From positions 57,761 to 121,760 of the forward strand of contig JAHLWZ010000197.1 in the NCBI GenBank assembly GCA_020536535.1: a stretch of DNA of 64,000 bases, read 5' to 3'. Source of the stretch: Pelomyxa schiedti. Taxonomy: Eukaryota; Evosea; Pelobiontida; Pelomyxidae. Shown in pieces: positions 38,501 through 50,900 of the stretch; within the stretch, counting starts at the first letter, position 1; the number at the start of each line of letters is the position of its first letter. The position numbers and the translations under genes are program-made. The notes under the pieces are model-generated. The model saw only the letters and a program-made list of their open reading frames with translations, had not been told where the DNA came from and made no database searches.

Positions 38501-40496
38501 GTTGAGCATATTTGTCCAACACCCAACCAATTTGATGTGATTCCCACACAAGTGCATTCTTCTCCAGGACACTTTGGAGAAGTTTGAGTTCAAGGAACTT
38601 GGTTGGAATCCTGTTACCATTATAAGAGTGGAGAAACCAAGAAAGGGGAGAAGAATACTGCTTCAGCTCAGCAAAAGTGGAAGGTGGCGTTGTTTGGAAA
38701 AAATGAGCCACTGAGGCATCAAAAAACTTGAGAGTGTCTTCTGACAGAGTTGATCTGACAGCCTCAAGTCCATATTGGAGTGTTCTCTGGAGAGGGAGAA
38801 ACAATAAAAAAGATCATGAAAAATGGTCTCCTCCTCCACATTTTTTTTTGTTTCACAAAGACAGAGAACAAACCTCCAAAAAAGGGGCAGTCAGACACTG
38901 CTTCTGTGGTCTAAGAGTGAGACATGAGGAACAGGGAAAAAAGTAGAAAGCACAAACAGATCTTCCAGACCAGCAGCCAATGTGACCCACTCCAACCAAT
39001 ACCACCACAGTCCCATCCTCTGTGCATTGCCAGTCTCTCCTTGTCTCAGAGAAGGGCATGTGAGGTTGAGCAAATCCTGGTAATACTTGCTCAGGTCCTG
39101 AACAAAAAAAAAGGTGGTTGGGTTGAGAACCAAGAGGATTGTGATGGGAGGAGACAAACCCGAATTCCTTCTGTGTTACCAGTGGGAATGGAAAACCCAC
39201 CAGGACAAATCCAATAGATGTTTTTCACAACAAGATCACGTGTTGCCTCTGCACTTTCGCGGTCTGCACCTCTGAGTTCCCTCTCAAAAAGCTTTACAGC
39301 ACCTTGCAACACACTCAGTGACACCTTGGGTGGCATCTTTGCCGAGAGTTGCTTGTAAAGAACTGGTGGTCTGAACTCCCCCACAATTTGGGAGATGAAA
39401 CATGAGAACTAAAACATATGTGCAAGCATGAAAAAATACTTGTTGAAAAAATCCACAAGAAGCATCGAAGAACTTCGTGAGAAGAATTGATCCTGGACAA
39501 AATTGTTCCATGCATACACAAGCTGTTCCCCACACAAGTTAAGCACAGAGTAAAACACGAGAAGAAAAAGGAGTCCACCTGGTTCTCATTTTGAATCCCT
39601 TTTTGGAACTGCAGTGTCAAATGCAAGATCTGAAGCTGAAGCTCACGTTGTGGCTGTTTGTTGTGTTGTCAAGTGAGAAGTGGAAAACAAGTAAGGATAG
39701 ATACAGTCAAAAATGTGCGTTGGAGAAGAGCTGAACTTGAACACCGGGAAGATAAAAGACGCAAAATGAGGTCAAAAAGAGAAGGATCATCTTGTTGAAG
39801 TACTTTCAATGACTGCCATAACGTGTAAATACAATAATAATTGTAAGAGAAAACCATACAGTCATGATCGTATCATCTTTTGCTCTCACCATGGCCTCAT
39901 CAGGTGATGGAGAATGAAAAATGGAATCACTAATTTGACTCACAACTTCATTAAGAAATTTCATCCCGGCTTCCCTGTCCTGAAGCTTCCCAACATCAAG
40001 TTCCCTGTGTGAAATAAGGAGAGGGGGAAAGTTAAGACCATTGATTTAAAAAAAGAGAGAGAAAAGAGCATGCGGAAATACGCAACTCGAGGAGCCTCAG
40101 CAGCAGGTAAATGAAAAACGGGGCGTTGTCAAACACGTAACTTCCATATCTGGAGCCGTGTCCCGGCAACATACCCAAATACCTCACCGCGGCCAACAAC
40201 CCCCCGATGATCCACGACACGTGCTCTCCGAATTGTGGGTTGGTCTTCTCCTTGTTCCACTGGTCGAACTCGTTGAGCAACGTGATCACCTGCCGGGTGA
40301 AATTCTTGTCCAGAAGCACCGGCGCCACGAACGAGGAGTTGTGTTGCTCCTGCGGCGGAAGCGACGCGACGTACTTGCTCACCGCGTCGGGGACCACCGC
40401 CCCAAGCAACGTGTGCAGTTGCGTTGCGGCGTCGTCGGGCCCCGTTGATCCTTTGTTTCGGCCCATAAGCCTCCCTACAAACGGGAAGTGGTCCAT
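22220..40496 (-). CDS. Giant RNF213/mysterin-like AAA+ protein (gene A)
   Basis: An ~18-kb gene of dozens of exons runs from ATG 40496 to the stop at 22220. The N-module (40496-36271) is shared with genes B-D. From 36227 onward it follows RNF213: a degenerate first AAA region, 'GGPCTGKST' (~34200-34230), AAA3 Walker A 'CGGTGTGKTELL' (~33045-33078), AAA3 Walker B 'VVCFIDECTSTSL' with 'KEVMCDSRLDGEPLP' (~32225-32330), AAA4 Walker A 'LVIVGPPGCSKTL' split by intron 31283-31325, and AAA4 Walker B 'CAVLLDEVGLP' (~31040-31080). Then come 'ARFFHLRDFVYFLRYL' and 'IPTPLLNRFEKYCL' in the hinge. The later C-terminal exons (26.6-24.1 kb) resemble the RNF213 C-terminal domain. RNF213 acts as a dynein-like AAA+ ubiquitin ligase on lipid droplets and pathogen surfaces. 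I saw no RING or RZ-type Cys/His cluster, so ligase activity is doubtful. Inclusion of the last Q-rich exon is inferred from splice continuity. Confidence 0.85.
26872..35385 (-). other. Gene A AAA+ motor core and hinge
   Basis: Long exons (for example 35152-32564 and 30222-26872) carry the tandem AAA modules and the following hinge described in the gene entry. Two modules keep full Walker A and B motifs (AAA3 and AAA4). The upstream module keeps a Walker A-like 'GGPCTGKST' but no clear Walker B was found. Long exons here contrast with the many short exons of the N-module. Confidence 0.8.
36271..40496 (-). other. Gene A N-module shared with genes B, C and D
   Basis: About a dozen or more short exons encode a module found in the same order in B (47199-51361), C (53200-57153) and D (59423-63540). 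Landmarks: an N-terminal exon with 'TGPDDAATQ' and 'FDNAPFFIYLLLRLLELR', then 'QQDDPSLFDLI', 'RPPVLYKQLSAKMPP', 'CPGGFSIPTGNTEG', 'RTLQYGLEAVRSTL', 'GWVLDKYAQLLVSRHNF', 'CPEYSNLFSFEDDRD', 'ESVCPRCMMAVEEVMKL', 'ICKTLFPDVTLPDMRQVY' and 'LEFIPAVVNCCKQFVL'. It ends at the phase-0 intron after 36271. Position suggests that it corresponds to the RNF213 N-terminal arm; this was not confirmed by alignment. Confidence 0.8.
37656..37870. repeat. 215-bp tract identical to 48498-48712
   Basis: The two tracts were read base by base without a mismatch. They cover the N-module exon with 'ESVCPRCMMAVEEV' in genes A and B. The flanking intron sequences differ. Confidence 0.9.
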
Positions 40497-40706
40497 CGTT
40501 GTGTTACGTTTCCTTTGTTTGTTTTTGTGGTTTTATTTTCGATTTGTTTTTCCTTTTTGGTTTTTGCTCGGTGTTCGGCGGGGCACTGTGTTGGTTATTC
40601 CTTCTTTTTCGTGTCCGGAAACGAAGTTGGGTGGCGGGTGTTGGTCACTTTTTTGGGCCTGTGTTCCCCCCAATTGCTCCACCTCCATTTCGATTAGAAA
40701 TAGCTA
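40497..40706. promoter_or_regulatory. Short divergent promoter between gene A and CCHC gene
   Basis: Only 210 bp separate the two ATGs. The strand composition is skewed, with T/G-rich tracts on the plus strand (40505-40640) and a CCAAT-like 'ccccccaattgctcc' at ~40667. No TATA box was recognised. The two genes probably share a bidirectional promoter (inference). Confidence 0.4.
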
Positions 40707-42021
40707 ATGAGAGACTCTTCGGGAGGTGTGGTTCTAAACACGGGTTGCCGGCGCTGCGGTGCCGAGGGACACGTGGCCCGTGCTTGTAGTCGCCCGCGGC
40801 GTTGCGATCATTGTGGGAGAATCGGACACGTTAGGGCCTACTGCCCCGGTTCGTATTTTTGGCATCTCGTATTTGGCTTCTAATAAACACTTTTCTTTGC
40901 CGTGTTTTGTTTTGTTTTAATTATGTCGTGTTATTTTTTCTTTTTTTATTATGTATAAATATGGATGGGATGTAGACAGACTTCATGAAATTCTGTGTCA
41001 CCGTTGTGGTTTACGTGGTCATTATGCAAACGATTGTACAAGCGAGACTCCAAGTATTGGCGGTACCAACGGATCCTTGGTGTGCTGCCATTCTTGCAAC
41101 AAACCAGGCCACTTCATGAAAGAATGCCCGTCTTCTGGATTGGCTATGACTCTACCTCGCCACATTTCTTCTCTTGTACAAAATTCCACCAATAGTTCTA
41201 CGGCAACTCCTGGAAGTTTACGATGCTGCGACTGGTGTGGCAGGACAGGCCATGTTCAGAGGGACTGCCCATTCAGACTGGCTGATCCCCTCGTACCGCC
41301 GAACGCTGTTTCCGCCGCTGATGTTGATGCCGTACTTCTTGGAGGAAGGCCAGTACAACCTATCGGCCGTACAACAACATCGGAGAAACAACCCTCAAGT
41401 GTGTGGGATTCTCTTGTGGCGGATGTAATAGCGAGGAAACGTGAAGATCCATCTACTTGTCACAGTACTCCCATTGTTTCGTACCTTCAACCCGTGGAAA
41501 AGAAACCGAGAAAAGAACTTGTCAGTGCCTCTATAAGCAAATCTGTCACGAGTACAAATACAAATGGCCCAGAAGTCTGTGACAAAAAGGAGAATCACAA
41601 TCCGGAAACTTCCGCCAAGTCGTGCCCAAGTCCAAACACCTCAGAAGCCCCGAGTGCAATTCCTATAGAACCCAACACAACTCATTCCAACTCAGCTACA
41701 CCAAATACTACCGCCGCTATTCCGCTACTAACAACAAAACCATTAGATACAAACAGTAACCACGACAACATCCGAAAAAACACCCAACAACACCCACGAG
41801 TGAAAAAGAAATCAACAAACCCCACCAAAACACCAAATCCAAACAAAAACACCAAAACCAAGAATACAAAGACCAAGAAGAAAGTTGCCAACAAAATCCA
41901 GCCACCAACACCAACTACAGCCACAATAATAACAACCACAGCAACATCCAAATCAACCACAAGCACAACAACGTGTCCCAATCCACTTGAGTCCCTTTGC
42001 CTATACAACGACTCTGAGTGA
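40707..42021 (+). CDS. Five-knuckle CCHC zinc-finger protein
   Basis: Two exons, 40707-40848 and 40976-42021, join at phase 1 into about 395 residues. Five CX2CX4HX4C knuckles are visible: 'CRRCGAEGHVARAC', 'CDHCGRIGHVRAYC', 'CHRCGLRGHYANDC', 'CHSCNKPGHFMKEC' and 'CDWCGRTGHVQRDC'. The remaining ~230 residues are Asn/Thr/Ser/Pro-rich and end in a Lys/Asn/Thr-rich stretch, probably disordered. Such knuckles bind single-stranded nucleic acid, as in CNBP/Gis2 and the AIR subunits of TRAMP. No protease, reverse transcriptase or capsid sequence is near, so this is not a retroelement gag. The gene is transcribed away from gene A. Confidence 0.85.
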
Positions 42022-42147
42022 ACTTTTTGTCTCCCACCGTCCTTCACGTAACCAGATTTGTGCGTGCCAAACAAAGGACCAATCAACACTTGTTTATTTT
42101 TTTGCTTTCGAACGAACACCCCAAACAAAAAAGAAAAAAACCGAAAG

Positions 42148-42835
42148 ATGACGGACTGGACTGCAAGGTTCTGCGGTTGCATGGACGACGTGCCTTCATG
42201 TATGCCTTCTACTGCGAGATCTGTGTTGGTGTTTGACGGGTGGTGTTACGATGCTTTTTTTTTATTTCTTTATAATTTACGAGAGATCTTAGGCTTGTGC
42301 TCGTGTTTCTTGCCGTGCGTGCAATACGGCAGAAATGCGGAGCGATATGGACACGGCATCCTTGGCGAGGAGTACGTTTGCATTTGCTCTTCAATATTTA
42401 CGTAACCTCGTGTCTTACAAAAAACGCAAAGGAAACTTCCAAACTGCCTTGGTTTCATGTGTTTCAGCTTTTTCGGTCTCTCTTTCATCCCCACTTTGTT
42501 GCAGAGGACTTCCATACGCACAAAATACGATATTGAGGTTTGCCCCAAAATCTCTAATAAATGCTTATCATACTAAGTGTTGGTGTTTGTTTCTTGTTTT
42601 TTTTTATGTTCCTCCCACTCCCTCTACGTACGCAACACATTCCCACAATCGCCCCCACTCAGTACTTCTCTCACACAAAACTACAATACCCACTGACACT
42701 GATACCTGCACACAGGGAGGACCAATCAAGGACTGCCTTTCATCGTTCTGCTGCACTTGCTGCACACTCTCTCAGCACCACAGGGAGCTCGTTAACCGTG
42801 ACAAGCTGGTTCACGTCGTGCACTCGTCCTCTTGA
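42148..42835 (+). CDS. PLAC8-domain Cys-rich protein
   Basis: The first exon starts at ATG 42148 with 'MTDWTARFCGCMDDVPSC', the W-x-x-x-L/F-C-x-C opening of the PLAC8 family. The next exon supplies 'CSCFLPCVQYGRNAERYG' (~42300-42360), a short one 'RTSIRTKYDIE' (~42503-42536), and the last 'GGPIKDCLSSFCCTCCTLSQ' with 'HHRELVNR' (ending 42835). This is the full family order: CPCV-type motif, R-x-x-I-R-x-K-Y-x-I, and D-C-x-x-x-x-x-C-x-x-C-x-L-x-Q-x-x-R-E-L. PLAC8 proteins such as plant PCR/FW2.2 and animal cornifelin are small membrane-associated proteins linked to metal export or cell-size control. The substrate here is unknown. Confidence 0.8.
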
Positions 42836-43042
42836 GTGCGTTGATACTCTGAGTGCGTTGTTATTCCAACCATTAATGTTTGTTGTGGAAAACACATGGA
42901 ATAAAGCCAAAAGAAACCCAAGCAAAAAGTTGTTTGTTTAGAAACCAGTGGTTATTGGGTGTATTTTTTTTTTAATTTATGTGTATGTTTGTTGGGGTAG
43001 ATGGTATTTACACGGTTGGGAGGAAGTAGCCGCGGCCGCTGT

Positions 43043-44241
43043 TCACTTTGCTTTGGCGTCAACGATAGAGTTGTCTTCAAAGTCCACGTCATTGGGAGTG
43101 CTGTTTGGAGCTAATGCTCGCCCGTCGTAGTGAAACTGGAGAGTTCCAAGTGGTTTCTTAACAGCCTGACTGAAAGCAGAAAAAAGTTTGGCAAACTGGG
43201 CAGTCTGAAAAGAAGTTAACGCACTAAAAGTGAGTGGAAGGGAAATTGAACCTTTGGCAGACCGTACTTGATAATGGTGTCTTCCAGCTGCACTTTGACT
43301 CTTACTATGTCTTGTTCCTTCTGAGTTGATTGCGTTAAAGCCTGTGTCGCTTCTGTGGGCTCCTCACTACTGGCGGGAACATTAACAACTGCTTCCAGTA
43401 CTTGATTCGGGCTAAGTCCAAGAGACATGGGGGTATCAGTGGGTGAAACCGGTATTCCATCAACTTTGAGGGTGAGGTTAAACTCAGAAGTCCGACATTG
43501 CTTGGCGACAGTGCTTATTATCTGCTTCATTGGAGAAATCTACACCAGGTAAGACGTAGAAATAATGTAACAATCACTAACTACCTTGAACATTTTATAG
43601 GGACGTGTGCCTATCTCCGAGTGTACTTTGATAATAATGGTTGGATCTTCCTCCTCGGACTTGTCACCTTCTTCAACTAGCGTGCCAATAGCATTGGCTT
43701 TTTCAATAAGCTGTTTGTTGAGCCTGTAACAAGGAAATTAATTCAGCCTTTTTGTTTGTACTGCGAGGAAAATACTCGATAGATTTTAGAGCAGCATAAG
43801 CAGCATCAGTAAGTCCAGAAATGCGTTCCGAAAGTTCCCAGTTCGTAGCTGTGGGTTCGGTGAGAAAGCGTTCACAATATTTGTTCTGTAGGTATGGGAA
43901 ATACGCATGAATGAATTCTCCACATCTTCCATGGTGAAACGTTCAACTACACGTCGTTTCCAACGCCTACGCTTGGGAAGTGGTTGTAATTGTGCGGTGG
44001 TCTCCTCATGCTTTTTGTCTTCAACAGTATCCTTGCGCCGTGCAGTTTTACGTGGCACAGTGGGCTTCGTAGTGCTGGCAGTAGTACTGGACGACACAAT
44101 GCTGACACCCACATCCGCCTCCGACGAAGATTCATCGTCACCAGATCCCTCGAGCCACCCTGGCGCAACTATTTTTTATTTAGTGATGGAAATGAGAAAA
44201 AGAGAAAGCGACGGGTTGCTCTCTGGGCAGGGGTTTCATAA
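43043..44241 (-). CDS. Tandem SUMO-like domain protein (Rad60/Esc2/NIP45 type)
   Basis: Reading from ~44160 down to TGA 43043. An acidic start ('GWLEGSGDDESSSEAD') and a Ser/Thr/Lys/Arg-rich segment with 'PKRRRWKRR' (a likely nuclear signal) are followed by a helical stretch (~43790-43900). A first beta-grasp unit follows: 'PTIIIKVHSEIGTRPYKMFK', 'ISPMKQIISTVAKQC' and 'LTLKVDGIPVSPTDTPMSLG'. A second is in the last two exons: 'IVRVKVQLEDTIIKYGLPK', 'AQFAKLFSAFSQAV' and 'LQFHYDGRALAPNSTPNDVD'. No C-terminal diglycine is present, so it is not a conjugated modifier. The layout fits the Rad60/Esc2/NFATC2IP family, which docks on SUMO E2 and acts in genome stability. Intron borders at 43204 and ~43545 are phase 0. 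The first exon (ATG 44241?) is uncertain. Confidence 0.65.
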
Positions 44242-44949
44242 TGTCAAACGAAAACACACAATGGGCCTGCTCCAACGCGCTTTCGGCTTCTTTGCGGATA
44301 AAGAAACTCATTGCAGTGTCGGCTTTTTTTTAATTCTTTACCTCTCTTTTACTCTCTTAGACTTCATTTCCCTTTGGGATTACCATTACTAATTACCCGC
44401 CAATAAATATTAAATATTTTCTTGGTTTTTTGTTTTATTACCTCAACTGCAAATAACTTAATGCACGTGAACTACAAGCTTTGCTGTACAAATTTTCCCA
44501 ATTGATAACACAACAATCAATACATCAGTGGCTATCTTCACAGGAGACAATACTACAATGTTGGTAGGGACGCCAGGTCAGTGGCTGGACTGTGCCCGCA
44601 TTTCCTAAATGTTCGATGCCTCCGGCAGCACCGGCTCCTCTTCGTTTCTTCGGTGGATTCTGTTCTCCCTCCACCAGGACACCTTGGATTTACGCAACAA
44701 CTCCTTGGAATGGCGACACTTACAATGCCGGTATTCAAAGCGGTAATTCTCGACTTGCTCGGGCAAGTTGAGCCTTGGCTCAGCTCCAATGTGAGAAACT
44801 CCTCGAACTTAATACATCACCCATGAGATCGATGCACTAAGATATCTCCCCTGGCACTGTTAGTTGCTCATTAAACAAGATTTTGTTCGCGAACTACGGA
44901 AAGTTTTTGAATAAAACATTTTCCACTGAAACTCCAATATTTTAAGCTT
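44242..44949. other. Gap with possible minus-strand exon fragment
   Basis: Between the SUMO-like gene and gene B, the minus strand at ~44605-44810 keeps an open frame with a Cys/His/Arg-rich composition ('YRFEYRHCKCRHSKELLRK') and a stop at ~44606. No start, acceptor or family was recognised. The rest is AT-rich. It may be a decayed exon or a small unannotated gene. Confidence 0.25.
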
Positions 44950-47900
44950 TTAGGAGAGAATATTGAGGTTGTAACGGGGAGAGGAGGCAGCATCGAGGAA
45001 TGAGATCAAAGCACGAGCAGCAGCAGGCACGTCACGCAGTGCCATGTTGCAATAAACAAGACTCATCACTTCATTCACTGTGGCTTGAAGTGGTTCGAAT
45101 GTGGGTGATGTCACTGAGGGAACAACGTCTGTGCCGAACCGCAGCCCGTTGTGCTGGAAGACATCTATCACAGTCTGCTTTTGCACCTCCAGAAGTGCTT
45201 GTTGAATGGTGGTGAGCAGGTCCTCCTCACGGACTGGCTGTACAGTTGCTGTTGCTGTTGTTGCTGGGGTTGTTGACTGGTCTGGCGGCTGTGTGCTGGG
45301 TGTGGTGGCAGGCTGGGCCGAAGTCGGAGGGGATGGATTCTGTGCCCGCTGTTGTTGTTGGATGTGGGTGACGAATGTGGTGATGACCTGGTGTGGGAGT
45401 GACAGGAGCGCACCGCAAGCGAGGAACGCCACGCGTGAGGTGGGCCGACTGTTGGGTTCCCGCTCAAGGAGCCACCCAACAAGCCCGGAGACCAAAGCGG
45501 GCGTGATTGTGGGATCGGTGTGAGGTTCGTGTGTGAGGGAGGAGCAGTCTGGGACGACGGGAGGGAGTGTGGTGTCTCGGATAAGGTTGCTGTTCACCTG
45601 GTTCTCATTGGTGAATGGATGCCAGCCGGAAACGGCTTCAAAGAGAACACACCCGACAGCCCACACGTCGTTCTTGAGAAGTGGGAATTCTCGTTCTGCT
45701 TGAATCACTTCAGGTGCCCGGTTTTGGGCATTCCCAGTGAATGTTTCGCCCTTGGGCAAAACCAGAGGGTTCCCGTCTTCGCAGAACACGGCAGTTCCGA
45801 GGTCACAGAGTGCCCAGATGTTTCCTTTGATGTGTGGCCTCTCCATCAGGAGGATGTTGTCGGGCTTGATGTCACAGTGGAACCACCCTCGCGTGTTGAG
45901 GTGATCAACCGCACACAGCACGCAAAATGCGAGCTGGAGCAAATCCTTTGCGTGGCTAAGTGGTGGGGCCTGGTTCTGAAGAGACAAAGACTGTGCTTGT
46001 GTGGGTGACACTTCAGGATGTAGTGCCTCCCCGTTACTGAGCCGAGGAAAAATGATGGATTCCAGGGTGCACCTTCCCAGTTCCATTGTCATGAATGTAG
46101 TCCGCTGGTAAACTGTAATTGCTCTACGACCCTCACGGCACCCTGACACCCAATTTCGGTTGGCATCAACGATTGTGTAGTCACCTCTCAAGCTCTCCTT
46201 GATGAGTGAGAGTGAAGTGTCACCACGGAAATGGTTGAAAACATTTGTGAAGCACCAATGTGGGTGCATCACAGCAACTTCATATTCCCTTTCAAACTCT
46301 GTTCTCAATTGAAGGGTCCTCATTCCAGCACTGTAGTTGAACATCATTTTCAATGCAACCTCAGTTGGCGCACTGTGTGCTCCCCTACTGACACTCGACC
46401 ACTTTGGGAATGCAACAGGAACTTTGCACACAGTTCCGAAGGACCCGTTGGCAATGAAGGTTGCTCTTGTCAGATCGAGATCGTTTGTTTCCACGAGTGC
46501 CATCACTCCTTTCTGGAACCCACAGAGAACTGTTTCCAGGACAGAAGCCATTGATAGGGTGTAGGCGTGTTCAAGAGCACTCTTTTGCGTATTGAGGGAA
46601 TCATTCTTTTCGGCGATAAGTGCCGATTCCTGTTGGAGTACACTGTAATTCTTCTCATGTGCCTCTCTTTGCTGCTGTAGTGCTGATTCTTTTTCAAGTT
46701 CAAGCTCTTTTTTTTGTTGTTCAAGAGCCTTGTGCTTATCAGTCGACAGCACCGCCTCGTGCTTCCTCAGGGCGGCCTGGTTTTCACTGTTGAGGGCTAA
46801 AGCTTGCTGCCTCAAGGCTTGTTGCATTTCTACCTCGAGTGCCCTTCTTTGTTTGTGTAATGATGTTTCCTTTTCGACTTCTAGTGCGGTTTTTTGTTGC
46901 TCAAGTGCAATTTTCTTCTCCATATCAAGCACAGCCTTGAGTTGAGTAAGTGCCACTTGTTTTTCATATATGAGACTGGGAGATTGCTGCTTTTGTATGC
47001 TTAATTGGTGGTGGGTCATTTCTGTAGAGGGATCCACTTTTTCTGTCTCGAGTTCACTTTCTTCATTCAGTGGCGATTTTTGTCGTGTCAGTGCCCTACA
47101 CTCTTCAGAAACTCTCGTTTTTTCGTCCAGTGGCAAATGGGGGAGAATATCCCCAAACTGAAGAGGTGAACAGGGTATTACTCTATCAAAAGACTAACCT
47201 GTTTCTTTACATTGTCAAGCTGTTGTCGGAAAAGTCTGAGTGACACTTGGGATGTTGTGAGGGAGTGATGTAACTCTGAAAGTTCACCAGCTGTTTTAAG
47301 GTACAAATTAAATTGCTTGCAACAGGACACAACAGCGGGAATGCATTCCAGGTATTGCATGAGAGCAAGTCCTTCTTGTATGAAAGAAGGGTAATTATGC
47401 AGCACTGAGAAGTACCCATCTCTGATGGCGTGTGGAAATTTTTCTTCAGGGGGATTATGGAAAAGAGTTACGCACATAATTTGGGTCTCCTCGGTGCTTC
47501 CTTTGTTCTTCTCGGCTGCGGCGTGCAAGTCTTTTATCTGGTTTGATTATTAGTGTTCAGTTTATTTGTTTGTCAATCCCACGAACCTGCCTGAGCCACA
47601 GTGTGCCATCGGTAAGTTGCTGCAAGTCGCGAACAACGTTACCAACAATTTCATCAAGATCGCCAGGTGGAACCTCCTTCTCTCCCTGTATTAATAATAG
47701 GTCGCAGCAGGTAAAAAACAAAAAGGGGGGAGGTGAGAGGGGCGGGAGGAAGAGGTACATGGTGCGTCTTTGTGTAATCCAAGAAGTAAACCTCAAAGAA
47801 AGCACTGCTGTTGACCAAGAAGTATCTCAACTGTTTTGGGGAGTTTCCAAGTTAGAAAATACAGCACCAAAGAAAAAGGAGGGAGAAATACGGCACGAAA

Positions 47901-50900
47901 TGTTTGTTCTCCCATGGGAATTGACCTGCGAACCTCTTTGCAGCACTGCTCCATGTCACACAACATGCCGCTTTCTCTCTGTGGTTTTTTTTTTTTTTTT
48001 GTGGTGAGTGAAGGGGAGAAAGAGGGAATGATTTTCACGGCACATTTACATCAAATTCCACAGGTCTGAGATGAACTCTTCCTTTTTGTTCAAGCCAATC
48101 CCGCACAATCTGCAGGTGGTGAAGCTGCTCTTTGAACTCCAAGAAGCGCTTGTAAACTTGTCTCATGTCTGGCAATTTGACATCTGGGAACAACGTTTTG
48201 CAGATTTCAACAAATTGCAGGTATTGTGTGTTCTCAACTGTGGGTTCCTTTCTTGGTGGCACTGCCGCTTCTGATGCTGTGTTGCTTGGTATCACTATTT
48301 TAAGTCTACACAGCAACACGATAAGAGGAATTGAAATTTAGGCAAATGCGAGGATACATACAGTTGGTCACCAGCAAAAGCTTTGACCTCTTGCAGTGTG
48401 ACTCGGTTGTCACAGATCCTGTCAACTTGTTCTCTGATGGTGTCACACAACTGTTTTTTGGTTGTTCAGAGGCTTATGGTAATGTACAAAAGATGTAACT
48501 TGTTGACAGCCTGTTTCATAGTTTCCGAAAAATGGGTGATCCAAATGCAAGTCCCTGAATCGCAACAAGGAAAGAACGGCTGGGGTGAGCTTCATGACTT
48601 CCTCAACTGCCATCATGCACCTTGGGCACACACTTTCGTTCAAAACTGCAATGATAAAAGAGCTCTCTCTCTCCCGTTTCGAGAGGTTGGGGAGGTGTCG
48701 TTCGAGCCATCCCCCAAGAGCACAAAGCTGGCTTGAGATCGATTTGCCTGATGGTGTTTCGGCACTGTTCGAGAATTGACATTTGAAGAAAAAGAAAAAA
48801 AAGTGGCACTGTGGGGGTAACAAGAGGGTATAATATACCTGACAACAAGAGAAGCTGGGACAAAAAAAGTGAGAAAAAAGGGGAATTCACCAAGTGATGG
48901 GATACCAAAAGTCTTGAGCATGAGAAAGAACAGTGGTGACTGCCTTTGATTGGGTTTTTCCATTTCATGCTGGAACAACGACCTCACGGTGTTGGTAAAT
49001 TGCCGTGACAGTGGTTTCACATCAACCTGGTTTCCTTGAGATAAAAAGAAAAAAAAAAAGTGGGAAGAGGAAGGGTCAACTCACAATTTTCATTATATCT
49101 TTCAATACCACGATGTCACGATCATCCTCAAACGAAAACAGGTTTGAGTATTCAGGGCAGTAAAGTGAAACCCGGATGAATGGAACAATGTATCTGTGTG
49201 TATTGCATTGATAAATAGAAAGAAATGAGGGGTCAGGGCCACACTCACATGAAACTGCACTTGAATGACTTGTAGAGCAAGTCACGCAATGGGAGGAATT
49301 TAACCCTGGGATCACCAGACTGTGGATCGAAGTTGTGTCGGGAAACAAGTATTTGGGCATATTTGTCCAACACCCAACCAATTTGATGTGGTTCCCACAC
49401 ATTTGCATGGCTCTCCAAGACACTTTGGAGAATTTTGCGTTCAAGGATCTTCACTGGAATTCTACCATCCCCATTTTCAGATTTCAGAAAGCAAAAAAAA
49501 GAGACAAGCTTACAGTTGGAGCTCTGCAAATGAGGAAGGTGGTGACAATTGAAGAAAATGGGTCACTGATGCATCGAAGAACTTGAGAGTATCTTCTGAC
49601 AATGTGGATCTAATGGCCTCAAGTCCATACTGTAGTGTTCTCTGGAAAGGCAAAACAAAGAGAGGAGGGAAAAGTAACAACAAAACAAAAAACAAAAAAC
49701 AAAAAACCAAACCTCCAAGAAAGGAGCGGTGATAGACTCGTTCTGTGCTCTGGGAAGGAAGTGAGAATGAAGAAAAGGAATTGGAAGGCGCAAACAGATC
49801 TTCCAGACCAGCAGCTAATGTGACCCGCTCCAACCAGTACCACCACTCTCCCATCCTCGGTACATTGTCAGTCTCTCCTCGTCTCGGAGAAGGGCATGTG
49901 AGGTTGAGCAAATCATGGTAACACTCGCCGAGTTTCTAAATAAAAATAAATAATGGTGGTGAGTTCCAGAAACGGTGGGTTGGGAGATGGAAAGATGAGG
50001 AAAAAAAGATGATTGGAGGAGACAAACCCGAGTTCCCTCAGTGTTCCCTTTGGGAATAGACCAGCCACCAGGACAAATCGAATAGACGCTTTTCACAACA
50101 AGATCACATGTTGCCTGTGCACTTTCGCGGTCTGCACCTCTGAGTTCCCTCTCAAAGAGCTTTACAGCACCTTGCAACACACTCAGTGACACCTGTGGTG
50201 GCATCTTTGCCGAGAGTTGTTTGTAAAGAACTGGTGGTCTGAATTCCCAGAAACAGGTGAGAGAAGGTTCAACAAACAAATTGACAAAACATACTTGTTG
50301 AAGAAGTCAACAATAAGCCTGGGAGAAATTCGTGGGAAGAACCGGTCCTGAACAAAACTGTCCCATCGATTCAGGAGCTGGTTGTCAACAATAAACAAGG
50401 AAAAAAGGTGTTCCACAAAAGAGGGAAAGAAAAACCTGGAACTCATCTTGGATCCCTTTTACAAAATTCAGCGCCAAGTGCAGGATTTGAAGTTGAAGTT
50501 CACGTTGTGGCTGTTTGTTGTGTAAGTGAGCAAACAGAAATTAGGAATAAGGAATACAGTTAACAAGGTGCGTTGTAGAAGAATACTTGAACACCTGGAA
50601 GCCAATAGGCCCCCAATGAGGTCAAAAAGAGAGGGATCCTCTTGTTGAAGCACTTTCAGTGACTGAATGAGCTGTTAAGAACATTAAATTTATAGAGAGC
50701 TCACTCTTAGGATTACGGCATCTTTTGCTGCCACCATGGTCTCATCAGTAGAGGGAGATTGGAAAATGGTGTCACACAGACAACTGGCAACTTCAACCAG
50801 ACATTCTCCTGTCTCCTTTTCTGGCTTCCTGCAAATTCCATCTTCCCTGAGAAAAACCAGTTAAAAAAAAGAGGAAGAGCAAACGATACAGTTCGATTCT

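Noticed and set aside
40707-42021. CCHC protein as a retrotransposon gag
   Set aside because: It has five knuckles, an intron between knuckles two and three, and no pol-like sequence or long terminal repeats nearby.
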